Shown: positions 33,959 through 46,450, numbered from the stretch's first letter. The stretch is DNA of 64,000 nucleotides from Carallia brachiata (GCA_021464245.1 JADCRB010000016.1:1622348-1686347), one strand, 5' to 3'. Notes: a model not told the origin generated them from the letters alone. Translations and numbers: made by a program.

Positions 33959-33989
33959 CGACGCGTTGATCCTTAACCCTAATTTCCGA

Positions 33990-34006
33990 TCTCTCTCTCT
34001 CTCTCT
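33990..34006. repeat. (CT)n tract in the 5' leader (GA-rich on the sense strand)
   Basis: About eight CT units lie between the ATG and the TATA box of the OB-fold gene. Such GA/CT leaders are common in plant housekeeping promoters. Confidence 0.9.
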
Positions 34007-34037
34007 GTTGCGTTGAATCGAATCGTGCGTGTGCCCT

Positions 34038-34044
34038 CTTTATA
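34038..34044 (-). promoter_or_regulatory. TATA box of the OB-fold gene
   Basis: TATAAAG on the minus strand, 80 bp upstream of the ATG at 33,958. It places the start site near 34,010, so the leader would contain the GA tract. Confidence 0.6.
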
Positions 34045-34496
34045 CAGGTTGCTTGTTGTTTCGCGACTCTTGGAGTGGAGTGGTGGCAGCAAATTGAAAA
34101 TTTGCAATGTTCTGGGGGTGCTTTTAAATTCTAAACATTCAAACAATACCCATAAATAAAGTTTTTGAAGCTGTGAACATAAAAAAATTTATTACTTAAC
34201 GTGATAATTTGACAGTAATTAAGTGCGATTTCTCCTTTTACAATTTAAGTTTGAGTTCTTTCATTAGTATTGGTTTAGTAAAGGGATTTATATGTTCGTA
34301 TAACGTTGATTCAATTTATTAAATTACATAAGTTCATCAATATTAAGTGATGGATCTATTTATAGTTAAAAATATATCAAATACAATATATTTCGTTCAC
34401 AAATACGATAATATTTATTTCACAAAACATTCGTTTTTTTCAATGGTGAAAAAATAAAAAATAAAAAAAATTACCCTTCAAGTAGGGTGGGGATGT
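34045..34496. other. Upstream region of the OB-fold gene
   Basis: AT-rich; no further element that I can assign. Confidence 0.5.
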
Positions 34497-34870
34497 ATGG
34501 TGTGTTTGGTTTGTGAGAATTTGATGAGGAAAGAAAATAAGTAGAAAATTTTAATTAAAAATATTATTATTATCTTATATTTTTTCACAATTTTTTAATT
34601 AATTTTAACAACATTATTTTTCGCAACTTTCTCTCACAAATTATTATTTATTTTTCTTTCTAATTATTTTCTTTTTCACAATTTTTTCACCAATTCAAAC
34701 AACCTTTTTTCATACAATTTTTTTCTCACAAATTATTGTTCATTTTTCTTTCTAATCATTTTTATTCTCACAATTTTTTTATCAATCTAAACAACTTTAT
34801 TTTCTCATAATTTTCTTTCTTTAATTTTCTTTTTCATAATTTTTTAATAATCTAAACAAACTAGTTGTGT
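34497..34870. repeat. Pyrimidine-rich MITE-like repeat, copy 3
   Basis: Left end tggtgtgtttggtttgtgag, right end 'aatctaaacaaactagttgtg', an imperfect inverted pair. The interior repeats 'ttctcacaaattatt.ttcatttttctttctaat' about three times, parallel in style to the copy at 3.1 kb. It lies about 450 bp upstream of the OB-fold promoter. Confidence 0.45.
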
Positions 34871-35844
34871 TTTGAACAGTCATATGTTCAGTCAAAAGAA
34901 AAAGTTCATACGTTTTTTTTTTTTTAAATTTAATAGATTCTTCCATAAATTACGTTTCATTAACTCATGTCCACAATGTTGCTCGTATTTTGACACAGTC
35001 GAATTTTTCTGTCTACAAAATTAAATAGACGAGATCAATTCGTTATGCTTTAAAGTCCATACATTAGTTGCAGTAATAATAATCATAACAATACCATGTA
35101 AATTTATATTTAGGAAGAACTAAATTTATATTTTTTTTTTAAAAAGGGAGAATAAATTTTTTTTTAAAAAAATATATAAATTCTGCATTTAAGTCGCACC
35201 ACTATTTATATAGGACTATATATTGAACGATTTTACATAAATATTTTAATGCATTCTCTGTATTTTAAGTGCCTATTTGAAAAAGAAAATATTAATTAAT
35301 TTACGTAAAAATGAAAATAAACTGATTCATTGTACTAAAACATTCAATAAGTTTAAGTTAATATGCTTTGATTTCTACACATATACTACGGATAACTTGA
35401 ATCATTGAGCAAAATTGACACCACGCCAACTATTTTGGTTTCTACTTTTTCTGCCAGGAGATAACAAAAAATATATGTTTGATAATTATTTATATATTTT
35501 TTACTGAAAGGCAGAACTATTATTTAAAGGTTTTATGTTCTTTGTGCCTTTGTGGCCGTCATTATGCAATAATTAATCATAAGTTCGACTATTTATGGGG
35601 ATTCGATTGCGTGATAACGTACAGTTTTGATAAAACAAAAAAAGTACAGTCCATCAAGTAATTTTCTAAAGTACCAAAAATATAGTCAACGGATTTCATA
35701 GCAATGTACTATGGGTAGGATGGTTTGAATTTCAAAAAACCTGAAAAAAATTATAGTTAATATATAAAAATATTTTAAATTTTGTACATTTTAGAAATAT
35801 TATTTAAATTTTGTAAAACAATAATTGACATTCATAAATTTATT
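34871..35844. other. AT-rich spacer
   Basis: Nothing recognised. Confidence 0.5.
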
Positions 35845-37514
35845 TTATAACGAATTTAATATATTATCCTCTTTATCTAATAAAATTTGTCTAGTTTGAT
35901 GACCTTGGAGCACATTTCCTTCGATAGAGATGACAAGCGCAAGTTGTGAGAAATGTAATGTCCCGAGATCCACGAGTATACACTTACTAGATAAGGGGTT
36001 GAACAGGTATAGTGTTTGGAGAGATGACATGTTGGGTGGGTACGTTGTCAATAGAAGTAACAGGATCTGAAGTAGGATATAAATCGTAAAGAAGAAAGTC
36101 ATCAATGCTAGATTCACTACAAGACCTAAATGACATAGGGTAAAAGGGAGAGAACTCAAAAAAGGTGACATCAACTGACACAATATAACGATTAAGCTCT
36201 GGAGAAAAATAGCGGTATTCTTTTTTAGTTTTAGAATAGCCTACAAAGACACATTTTACAAACTTGGGATCAAGTTTCGTCTGACTAGGACAAATATCTC
36301 TAACAAGACAAGTAAACCCAAAAAATGGGTGGGGCCAAGGGAAACAGTGGTTGATCTAGAAAAAGAACTTGATAAGGAATTTTTCTTTGAAGGATAGAAA
36401 AGAGTAGTCGATTAATTAAATAACAAGCAGTTAATACTACATCGCCTTAAAAATATTTTGGCATATTACTATGAAACATCAAAGCTCTGACAGTTTCAAA
36501 GAGATGGCGATTCTTGCATTCAATGACCCCATTTTGTTGAGGGTGTTTGTACAAGAAGATTGGTGAATAATCCCATGAGAAATTATAAAGTTTTTACATT
36601 GAGAAGAAAAATATTTTGGAGTATTGTCACTACGGAATATCTTAATAGAAGTGTGAAACTAATTCAAAATTTAGAATAGAATATAGAAAAAATGGAGAGA
36701 ACTTCACATTTAAACTTTATTAAATAAAGCCAAGCGACACAAGAGTAATCATCCATAAAGGTGACCAAATATTGATACCCAAATTTTGACACAGTTGGAC
36801 ATGGACCCCAAATATCTAAATGAATGAGCTCAAAAGGACGAGAAGCTCATTTATTAACTCTAGGACAAAAAGTAGTTCGATGGTGTTTAGCATATTGACA
36901 AGACTCACGCTCTAAACTTGATAAGGAACCTAATTTAAGAACAATTTCTTCATAATAGAAAGGGACAAATGACCTACTTGACAATGTAAATGCAAAAGAG
37001 AGGTAGAGATGCCAGAACGTGCAATAGGCTTGCCATCATTGAGTACATAAAGTCCTCAAAATTCTCGACCTCTACAAATAATCCTCTTCGTTGTAAGATC
37101 TTTAAATTCAAAATGACCAAGAAAAAAAGAAACACAACAATTAAGCTATCTGGTAAGTTTAGTAACTAAAATTAAATTAAACGAAAAATTTGGATTGGAA
37201 GATATAGCTTGAAAGATAGAGGCAAGAAATCCAAGGGTTTTGCATCATCATAACCTTTGACAATTACTGAGGAACCATCCAACAAGGGTAACACTTGGCA
37301 AATTTGTGGATGACAACAAAGAATTAAAATTGCTTAAGTTACCAGTCAAGTGATCGGATGCGCCCGAGTCGATGACCCATTTTCTATTTGATGATGTAAG
37401 GCAGGTTGTAGGATTACTTCTTTGGATCAAATTAGTAGCTGAAGATGGATGCTTTTGCAGATTTTGAAATTCAGTGAATTGCTTATATTCCTCCGTATAT
37501 AGGGTCCCCATCAC
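35845..37514 (-). pseudogene. Copia pol relic: protease and integrase
   Basis: From the 37,514 end the frame reads RKWVIDSGASDHLTGN, the retropepsin active site followed by the copia-type DHLTG. Further on, in shifting frames, come the pre-integrase CESCQYAKHHR block, an integrase core with DIWGP and FMDDYS, then the TPQQNGVIE segment and the VGYSKTKKEYR...VDVTFFE segment that closes copia integrase. At least four in-frame stops are present. The RT never begins. The adjacent intact copia at 42-46.8 kb belongs to a different family, because its LTRs do not match. Confidence 0.8.
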
Positions 37515-37838
37515 TATTTGTTTTTTGCCTATGGTTGTGGCACTAAACTGACTGTAAAAGATTATAGAAACACCATAACAATAGCTAGAATCACTATAGT
37601 GGTGGCCATGTTACTTTAGCAGTTAGTAATATTCACAAACACTATAGCAACGGCAACAGTACTCACACAAGCTTTTTAAAAAAATATATATATATATAGA
37701 AAAGCACACTCAAGAACGAGAGTTTTTCTCTTGGGAAACTCACTCAATGAATTACTAGTGTTTCTCTTTTAGGAAGCTCACTTAATGACTAGGGTTTCTC
37801 TCAAAGAAAACTCTCTCATTCTCTCTTAAAGCCTAATA

Positions 37839-37850
37839 GCTCTCATACCA
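37839..37850 (-). other. Degenerate primer-binding site of the 36-38 kb copia
   Basis: On the minus strand TGGTATGAGAGC, one change from TGGTATCAGAGC, the sequence complementary to the 3' end of plant initiator tRNA-Met. Confidence 0.7.
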
Positions 37851-37856
37851 TATAAA

Positions 37857-38007
37857 TGAAAATAACATGTTGAAAAGCCCATACACTCTATTAGGGAGAA
37901 ACTATATATATATTACTAGTTTATCACTTTAGATATATGCATATCTGATATGAGATAACTATTTACATAAAAACACACACAACACAGACACACCAATGCT
38001 CTTAACA
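37857..38007 (-). repeat. Candidate 5' LTR of the 36-38 kb copia, about 151 bp
   Basis: Starts TGTTAAGAGC and ends TTTTCA six bases before the primer site. The 3' partner is absent, so the edges rest on the TG...CA rule. Confidence 0.5.
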
Positions 38008-38757
38008 GGTAGTAAAGAAGCCTAGATCGAAAGCCGACAAATCTTTTTGTTCGGGTCTCGAATGTCGGCAATGGGTGACGGAGTGACGGGGGGCAGCGGC
38101 ATAAGTGTTAGACAAGGGGATTCAAATGGCTTTTTCGAGAAATTTTGCCAAGATTCCAGCGCGTGGCTAGATCAGCTGACGACGGTTCCAAGAGGGTGAC
38201 TCTTAAACGACGTTAGAGACCACCGGCGGCGCATGTGGCAATAGCAGTAGTCTAGGGCGAGCAGAAATAGTTTTGTTTTTTTTTTTTTTGAAGTTTTCTA
38301 TTTTGAGTGTTTTTGGATCAAAGTTTGTTTGAAAAGTGAATAAGAATAGAATCTGGAAGCTCTTTCTATGTGGTTTTAACTTTTGCTTATAAATTATGGG
38401 AAGAATAAAAGGATTTGAATTTTTAGTCTTTGATTTTGAAGGAATTTATCATTTTTGGGTGTCTTTTCTATTTTCAACATATTTTTTAATAACATATTAT
38501 TTTAATTTAATTGCTTACATGTATTTTTGTTTTTTTAATGATTTAATATGCTTAAAATACATATTTTTTTTTTAATAATTTGAAAATGTAGTCAAATATG
38601 GTACTTAGTGGTCAAATGTATTTCTATCTCAAATTGGGTTCAATTGAAATGAATCCATTAACATTTAAGACTCAACTGAAACGACTCTAACGTATAAGAA
38701 TTAAATGCAAAAAGGTTAAACTTATAGGACTACACATTTGCTTATCTCGGAGTATGC
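38008..38757. other. Spacer
   Basis: GC-richer for the first 250 bp ('gggtgacggagtgacggggggcagcgg'), then AT-rich. No gene recognised. Confidence 0.4.
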
Positions 38758-39032
38758 CTGAGAAGCTCATGGTCACATTCTGTAATATCATGTGAGTAGT
38801 GCATTTTTTGATGGTTTTTACTATAAATAAGTATAACAACTAGGCCAAAAAAAAGGAAAAAGAAAAAGTCCACATTCTTGTACATAAACTATGGAGGATC
38901 ATGGCTGAGAAGCTCATATTCACATTCTGCAATATCAAGTGAGCGGTGCTTTTTTTTTTTATGGTTTTATTATAAATAAATATAACAACAAAGCCAAAGA
39001 AAAAACGAAAAAGAAAAGTTCACATTCTTCTC
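38758..39032. repeat. 147-bp imperfect tandem duplication
   Basis: Units start at 38,758 and 38,905 with 'ctgagaagctcat..tcacattctg.aatatca.gtgag' and share 'atggttt...tataaataa.tataacaac', 'gccaaa' and 'aagaaaa.g..cacattctt'. About 15-20% of positions differ by eye. Confidence 0.8.
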
Positions 39033-41002
39033 CACAAGCAACCATGCATATTGTTCATAGTCAAATTATTTAAATGTGCACATCGAAAAAAATATATTTA
39101 AATGAGCAGTATAAGAATAGAAAAAGAAAGCTCCATAAAAAAAAATTGCTTACCCATAGACTAATAAAAGAAATGTTGGTTAAGAAATAAATTCATCTAA
39201 ATATTTTTTTAATTTATTTTTAGGTCTTTTATTGCATGTGAATGTAATCATATCAGTATTTGCAAAGGTAGACACTTTACGAAAAAAAAGAATGTAAGAG
39301 CCTATATGATCGATAAGAGTTTTTCATACTAATATTTTGCATCAAGTTTACAGTATATAAATTTAGTCAACCAAAATTAGCCATCAATTCATTCATTTGC
39401 AATTGCGTGCCTCTATCTTCATATTATAGATAAAGTACTATTAGCATTTGTTGGAATTTACCAGGTCTAATTATGAATAAGCCCACAAGCGTTTTGATAA
39501 TCTAAAAACATATAATAGGCCAAAAAGAGAAGACGAATTTCGTGATGGCAAAAGCAATGAAACTAATGGAATTATTTATGGAACTTGATGTGATTCAATC
39601 CCAAAATTGCACATCAATGCAAGTTAAAGTTATGGTGTTGTGCTTTGTGCTCTCCCAACATTTTTTCATCCAAACTCATATGAACTTATCATTGCAAAAA
39701 CATATATCTAAATTATTTTTACTCATTTAACTTCTCAATTCATAATAATTTTTTTTTTAAAAAATAGTGCATTTTAACCAATTTTTGATAAAAAGATTTA
39801 TGAAACCCACGCAACACACAGGTTGAACCTAGTGATATATCAACACAATGTCAATGATCAATCAATGATTATAAAAATTAGGCCAAAAGAACCAAGCATA
39901 CTAGATTTTCCTCTGGGAAAGAAGGCCAATGAAGAAGGCATAACTGATCCGGACATCATAGACTACTCTTTTGCATAGTGCTAGCTTCAAGCTAGAAGCT
40001 AAATTCCATGTAGTTGACAAGAAATAATGCTTAAGAATGTTTCTCCATTTACTGAACAAATAACAATATATTTATTTTATGTGGTGTTTTCTATCCTCTT
40101 TTCTTTTTTGAAATCAAGAACCATATAGTACAGAAAGTCCTTTTATTTCATATGCATAATAATTAATTTAAAATTAAAGTTTATGAATTATAAAATAATT
40201 CGTGCTTAATTTACTTAACATAACTTATTTATATTCATTAATATATTTAAATTACTTAATCGTTAATTTTTTTTACATTTAATGACAGATCACATATAAT
40301 TAAAGTTACCAAGTATAGAATTATAACACACATATCTTGTAAATTATTACATTTTTTCATAAATATTTTATAAATTATCTATATCTATATATTAATTATT
40401 AAATACCTATTTTATTGGTTCAAATTCTAGTTAAACTGGTTTAACGTTGAATCTATAATATTTTCAATTTGATGACTGATTCAATTTCTAAAATATTAGT
40501 TTGAAGAATGACCAAATAGTTATCTATGCCTTATTTATTGGGAAATTGGGGAGCCCAACAAACTTCTTAGGAGATAGACTCGTGCACTTACAGGTAGCAA
40601 AATAAAGAAGTACAAAGAGGAAAAAATAAATGAAGATACAAATTTATATGATTCGGCTTTGGCCTACATTCACAGTCGAAGATGATCTAAGAATATTTAT
40701 TACTAAGCAAACAAGAGGCATTCCCCTGCCACTCTGGCCAAAAGTTCAGTGCACTCGAATTAACTCCCATTCTTTAGAAAAATCACAGTTTCACACAAAT
40801 GGCTCATAAACATAAAGCTCTCATCTCACATAACATACCCTGTAAAAGCCACCCAAAAACTTAAGTCTTAACCTAGAATTATGGCTTTTTATACGGTCCA
40901 AACAAGAGCATGACAGCTGATGTCACGAAACGTAGTTACGCATAGGTATAGAAAGTTAAGATATCCTACCCACCATGGTAAATAGAGAATATTTTTGCTT
41001 TG
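39033..41002. other. AT-rich spacer
   Basis: No gene recognised. The stretch at 40,640-40,720 ('tttatatgattcggctttggcctacattcac') resembles a motif common near the ends of plant LTR elements, but I could not find a partner. Confidence 0.4.
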
Positions 41003-41176
41003 AGTAATGCTGAACATCCCAAAAACTGTATTATGAAATATCCTGAAATATATAATTATGAAAAAAAAATCATTAAATTTTCTAACACCGTTAATTCAAA
41101 AAAAAATAACAATTCTTTCATAATTATATATTTCAGGATGTTTTATGACACGATTTTTGGAATGTTTAACATTACT
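41003..41176. mobile_element. Foldback MITE, 174 bp
   Basis: Inverted arms of about 61 bp. The left reads agtaatgctgaacatcccaa, the right read on the minus strand reads agtaatgttaaacattccaa, and both arms end in 'catcctgaaatatataattatgaaa' or a near match. About nine mismatches between arms. The loop is A/T-rich. It ends about 360 bp from the pararetrovirus. Confidence 0.8.
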
Positions 41177-41537
41177 CTGTTGCTTTTAGCCATGTGATGT
41201 GAACGTGTGCCAACGGTTGGATCAGAGATGAATATTTGATCTAATGGCTAGCATGTTTGGACAACTTAGGGTTCTATCTCATCGACCAATATCATTTTTT
41301 GAAAACATCTAATCTACCAATTGCCCTTTTTCACCCATACCCAAAGGTTAAGCCTACTCTAACACTGATAGACAGATGTGATAACTGACCAACACTCTCA
41401 CGATGTTTTTTTTTTTTTTTTGAAGAATAATATGTAGACGAGAATTCTATTCACGTCAAAGCCACAAAACTTCCAGTCAAGCCCCCACGTTTTGAACAAA
41501 TTATAAAAACTACCCACTAAAAATATAAACTTTTAAA

Positions 41538-42074
41538 ATGACAATAATTGAAAATTTTGGAGAGTATTTGGCATTATTGAATATGATAAGTGAACAACAT
41601 ATAAATAGAATTATCTAAGAAATTAATGATCAAAATATAGCTAATTATGATAATCAAGTAAATTATGAAATTTCTGAAACTTTGAAAGAAACTTTAAAAA
41701 GAGAACAATTGTTAATAGATATTAAGAATCCTTTGAAAAGAATTAAGAATATAGGAGCTGAACCACCTAGAAGAACCCAAATAAATGTAATTGAATTGTT
41801 AGAAGACCTAGTGGAAGAAGATGATACAAATATTACTAAACATATTAAAGAATCTAAGGAAAAAACTGAAAATGATAAAAAGAATATAGTAGAAATATAT
41901 AATAGATTAAATGATGATGCAATTAATATAGAAGACACTCCTGATCAAGTTTTAATGGTTGGAACTAGAGCTAAATTAATAAATGTAAATGTAATTGAAC
42001 AAATAATGGAAACAAATAATAACAAAGAAATAGAAGAACTGATGGCAAAATTAATATTATTAGAAAAAGAATAA
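41538..42074 (+). pseudogene. Pararetrovirus relic: acidic coiled-coil N-terminal part of the coat ORF
   Basis: A frame from ATG at 41,538 with one stop (TAA at 41,616-41,618), open again to 42,074. It is rich in Glu, Lys and Asn with heptad-like Leu/Ile spacing (LLEDLVEEDD, IEELMAKLILLEKE). Acidic N-termini are usual in caulimovirid coat proteins, so I assign it by position and composition, not by a conserved domain. It ends at a stop six bases before the copia insertion at 42,081. Confidence 0.5.
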
Positions 42075-42080
42075 GTATTT

Positions 42081-42325
42081 TGTTGAGATATGCTCCTAAA
42101 ATCTCTCCTTAAACCTTTCCTAAAATATGTATCCTAGAATATATCCCTAAATCAGTGTATAGTCTTTTGTAATTAGTGCATATTCTGCTAGAATAATCTA
42201 CTGTAATTAGGATCTATAATTAAAAGATTCTAACCATATCTAGAATACACTTTCTTCTCTTATATAATGTACAGCTCTTCATCAATGAGTAAGGTTGAAT
42301 TATCCCCAATATTCTTTCTTCTTCA
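42081..42325 (+). repeat. 5' LTR of the nested copia, 245 bp
   Basis: Starts TGTTGAGATATGCTCC and ends TTCTTCTTCA. It contains a TATATAATG box around 42,260-42,270. It is followed directly by the primer-binding site. Confidence 0.95.
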
Positions 42326-42338
42326 TGGTATCAGAGCC
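42326..42338 (+). other. Primer-binding site of the nested copia
   Basis: TGGTATCAGAGCC, the perfect complement of the initiator tRNA-Met 3' end, directly abutting the LTR. Confidence 0.95.
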
Positions 42339-42452
42339 TCTCTTTTAGGCATATTACTTCTTTATTCTGGCCTTCATTGCCATTGCTTTCCATAGGCTCG
42401 TTTTCCTTCATAGAATTATTTTTTTTGGGCCTTTATTGCCAAAGATTAAATC

Positions 42453-43540
42453 ATGTCTATTGTTTTATTTGACTCATCATCAACCTCTAATGGACTAGTA
42501 GGCACTAATACTCCCTCATGTGTATTGAGTGGTGAACTTTAGAGTATGAAACTTTTATACCGTCTTGATGGGACAAACTACCTGCAATGGAGGCAAGTTG
42601 TCAAAATCTTTCTCAAGGGCATGAAAAAATTAGCCATTTGACTGGCACCTCTCTCAAAAAAGAGGATTCTAAATTTCAAGCTTAGGATAAGGAGGACTCT
42701 ATGATCATGTTTTGGTTGTGGAACTCTATGAAACTTGAAATCTCACGCAACTTAATGTTTCTTCCAACAGTAAAAGCTGTTTGGGAAACTCTACAGAAAA
42801 CCTATGCTAAGAAGAAAGATCTTCCTCTAATGTATGAATTGAAGGTACAAGTGATGTCAACCAAATAAAGGAACATTACGGTTATCGATTACTACAATCA
42901 GATGACTGGATTATGGCTGGAAACCGATCACTATCGTGATGTTCAGATGAGATGTTAAGAGGACATTCAACACTTATAAAGAGTCCTTAAATATGATAGG
43001 ATATTTGAATTTTTGTTGGCTTGAATTTAGAGTATGATCAGATTCGAGTCCAAGTCCTTGGGAAGGACCCTATGCCTTCTATTCGTGAGATCTTCTCCAC
43101 AGTGCGTGCTGAGGAAAGCAGAAGAGGTGTGGTGTTGGACTCACAAACAGGGAAAGCAATCTCTATTATGCTTTCTCTAAAAGTTAAAGATCAGGGAGAC
43201 AAAATCGGCTGACATGAAAATAGTTCTAGAACTGATCCCACAAGGCAACCTAATAAAGATGATTTATGGTGCACCTACAGTAAGAAACCTCGACATACAA
43301 AGGATAATTGTTTCAAGTTGCCTGGAAAGGAAAAAGTGTTGGCTTGCAATAGAGGTTTTAAAAGCAGCTCACATGGCCAACCAAACCTATCTGTTCCATA
43401 TAACACACCTCAAGAAGGAACATGTGTCAAGAATGTGCTGAATTCTAACGAGGTTGCAAAGTTTCAAAACCTAGTCGATTCACTCAACAATTCTTCAGGA
43501 ACTACTTCTCTAACTCAAGTTGGTATGTGTCTTTCAACTA
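42453..43540 (+). pseudogene. Copia gag relic
   Basis: ATG at 42,453 (MSIVLFDSSSTS). A stop at about 42,540 is followed by the gag core LDGTNYLQWRQVVKIFLKG and later frames with LEYDQIRVQVLG and EESRRGVVL. The CCHC knuckle near 43,270-43,325 reads WCTYSKKPRHTKDNCFKL, with Ser in place of the second Cys. At least four frame changes or stops occur. Confidence 0.8.
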
Positions 43541-46450
43541 AAACTCCTAAGGCATTAAGCACTACTCATTTGAGTTCATGGGTCATTGATTCGGGGGCCA
43601 CTGATCACATAAATAATAACCTCACAATTTTTTTCATCTTATAAGCCTATCCCAGGAAATCAAAAAATTACAGTAGTAGATAGATCAATCATTACCATTG
43701 CTGGATAGGGAAGTATTTGCCCAGCTACTTCCATATCCTTAAAAAATGTTCTACATATACCTAAATTGTCCACAAACCTTTTATCTGTTCATAAAATCAC
43801 AAAGGACCTTGGTTGTAAAATAACTTTCTTTGACACTCATTGTGTGTTGCAAGACCTAATCTCAGGGAAGATGATTGGATTTTCTAGAGAACATGATGGG
43901 TTGTACCACTTAGAAGACTTACAAGGCAATGGGATGACAAGCAGGCAGCTACTTCTGTCTCAAACTAGTTCTTCCAATAAAACCAAGGTCTGCGCACAAC
44001 ATCTACGTTTAGGACATCCACCTTTCTTACTTTTCAAGAGCTTGTTTCCTTCTCTATTAAAAAATGTTTCTATTTTAGATTTTAATTATGATGTTTGTCA
44101 ATTTGCAAAACATCATCGTTCTTCCCTTCCTTTGAGATCAATAAGATGCAATGCACCTTTTTCTTTGATTCACTCTAATATTCAACTAGAATCCCTAATA
44201 TTAGTGGTGTCAGATGGTTTATATCCTTTATTGATGATTGTACACAAGTAACTTGGGTTTTTCTCATGAAAGAAAAATCTGAAGTCAGTTTTTTGTTTCC
44301 TCAGTTTCATAAAATGATTCTTACCCAATTTGGTAAAAAAATTAAAAGAGTACAAACGAATAAGGGCCACAGATTATTTCAATAAAACTCTCTCATCTTT
44401 CTTCCAAATTGAATGAATCATTCATGAATCTTCATGACTTGATACGCCTCAATAAAATGAGGTTGCTGAACGTAAAAATAGACATCTTTTAGAAGTTACT
44501 CGTGCTCTCTTCTATCAATCACACATGCCTCATTCTTTTTGGGATGAAGCAGTCCTAACTGCTACATACCTTATAAATCATCTTCCATTTCGAATCTTAG
44601 ACAATAAAACTCCTCTTCACATATTAACTCAATTTTCCAGATTTTAGCTTACATCAAGCCCTTCCTTCAAAAGTTTTTGGTAGTGTAGCATATATGCATA
44701 TTCACAAAACACATCACACAAAACTAGAACCTGGGGCTAGAAAATTTGTTTTTGTAGGTTACTCTTTAACCCAAAAAGGCTACAAGTGCTATGACCCTAT
44801 CCACAGAAAATTGTTCATCTCTTTTGATGTGACTTTTTATGAAGTAGAGTCTTATTTCAAACCATCCCAACACTCACTTCAGGGGGAGAAAAATGGTCAA
44901 CTAGTGGAATTGAGTGTTATTCTGGAATACTAAACTTTCTAAAATCATTCACAAATTTTTCTAAAATTGAAGAGCCACCTGTACAGTCCAAAATTACCCT
45001 TGAAAATGAGTTGGATCAATTAGTACCAAGGTTGTCTCTACACAGGGCCTTCATCTCAACCTTGATCTCAATTGAAACTCCAAAAACAGTGCAAGATGCT
45101 TTATGAGACAAGAATTGGGCGCAAGCAATGAGAGAAGAGATGAATGCCCTTGAGAAAAATGGTATTTGGGGCATTCTGAGTCGACCTAAAAAGAAGAAGA
45201 TTGTATGATGTAAATGGGACACTGTGAAGTTCAAAGCTGATGGAAACCTTGAAAGATAGAAGGCCAAGTTGGTTGTAAAGGGATATACATAAATATATGA
45301 GTTGATTATCAAGAGACCTTTGCACCAGTGGCAAAAATGAACAATATCATAATACTGTTGTCATTGGCAGCTCACTTTGAATGGGAACTTCGACAATTTG
45401 ATGTAAAGAATGCTTTTCTACATGGAGACTTGGAAGAAGAGGTATATATGGAGCTACCACTGGGATTTAACGAAAAACTTGGTTTTGATAAAGTCTGTAA
45501 ATTGAAGAAGGTATTATGTGGCTTGAAACAGTCCCCAAGGGCTTGGTTTGGAAGGTTCACAACGGCAATGTTGAATTTTGGTTACAAGCAAAGTCAAGGA
45601 GATCATCGTTTTATAAAACACTCTGGAAACGGGAAAGTCACTACACTATTAGTATATATAGATGACATTACCATTACTACGAATGATAAGGAGGAAGAAA
45701 AAGAACTCAAGACTCGACTAGCTAAAGAGTTTGAAACAAAGAATTGAGCAAATTAAAATACTTTCTTGGAATAGAAGTGACATATTCTAAAAATGGAATA
45801 TATGTCTCTCGGAGAAAGTATACACTAGACGAAGCGAGCCCCTAAACATGTCTATAGACGAAAATCACAAAATTGGTCGAGAAGATAAAAGAAGCCCAGT
45901 TGACAAGGGAAGCTATCAAAGGTTAGTGAGAAGATTTATTTCCCTCTCACATACACGGCCTGATATAGCTTATGCAGTGAGTGTAATCAGTCAATTTATG
46001 CATGATCCAAGAGAGGACATTAGCAGGCAATTCAAAGAATTTTGAGATATCCCAAGTTCACTCCTAGAAGGTGAATATTGTTCAAAATAGAAAAAGACCT
46101 AATAGTAAAAGGTTACACTAATGTTGATTATGCTGGATCCTTGACTGATAAAAGATCTACTACAGGGTATTGTGCCTTAATTACCGGTAATGTAGTGACT
46201 TGGAGAAGCAAGAAACAAAATGTAGGAGTTAGATCAAGTGCTGAAACAGAATTTTGAGCCATGGCACAACGAGTTTCTGAGCTACTATGGCTGAGAATCA
46301 TCCTCAATGAATTGAGACTTCGAATGAGTGGTCCAATGAGACTATATTGTGACAATAAGTCAGCCATCAACATAGCTCTCAATCCAATTATCATGATAGG
46401 ACTAAACATATTGAAATCGACAGACATTCATCAAGGAGAAACTAGATAGT
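43541..46450 (+). pseudogene. Copia pol relic: protease, integrase, RT, RNase H
   Basis: Protease SSWVIDSGATDHI at 43,576 has an intact Asp-Ser-Gly. The pre-integrase HLRLGHPPF...CQFAKHHR lies in an open 161-codon frame (43,766-44,251). The integrase core is in shifting frames to about 44,900 (FVGYSLTQKGYKCYDP). The RT has an open 139-codon frame (45,328-45,747) with QFDVKNAFLHGDLEEEVYM, CGLKQSPRAWF and an intact YIDD at 45,655-45,666. RNase H carries DKRSTTGYC, SSAETEF then a stop, YCDNKSAI. The polymerase core is better kept than gag and integrase. Confidence 0.85.

Larger units (their letters stand above)
35845..38007 (-). mobile_element. Decayed, 3'-truncated Ty1/copia retrotransposon
   Basis: Minus-strand order: LTR-like sequence (38,007-37,857), degenerate tRNA-Met primer site, a short leader, protease, pre-integrase and integrase core. 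It stops after the integrase C-terminal region near 35,850. The RT, RNase H and 3' LTR are missing. Most of gag is also missing, since the protease lies only about 500 bp from the primer site. Several stops and frame changes interrupt the integrase. Confidence 0.85.

Noticed and set aside
33555..34016. A 153-codon plus-strand ORF
   Set aside because: It is antisense to exon 1 of the OB-fold gene and its composition mirrors that exon. The coding signal is on the minus strand.
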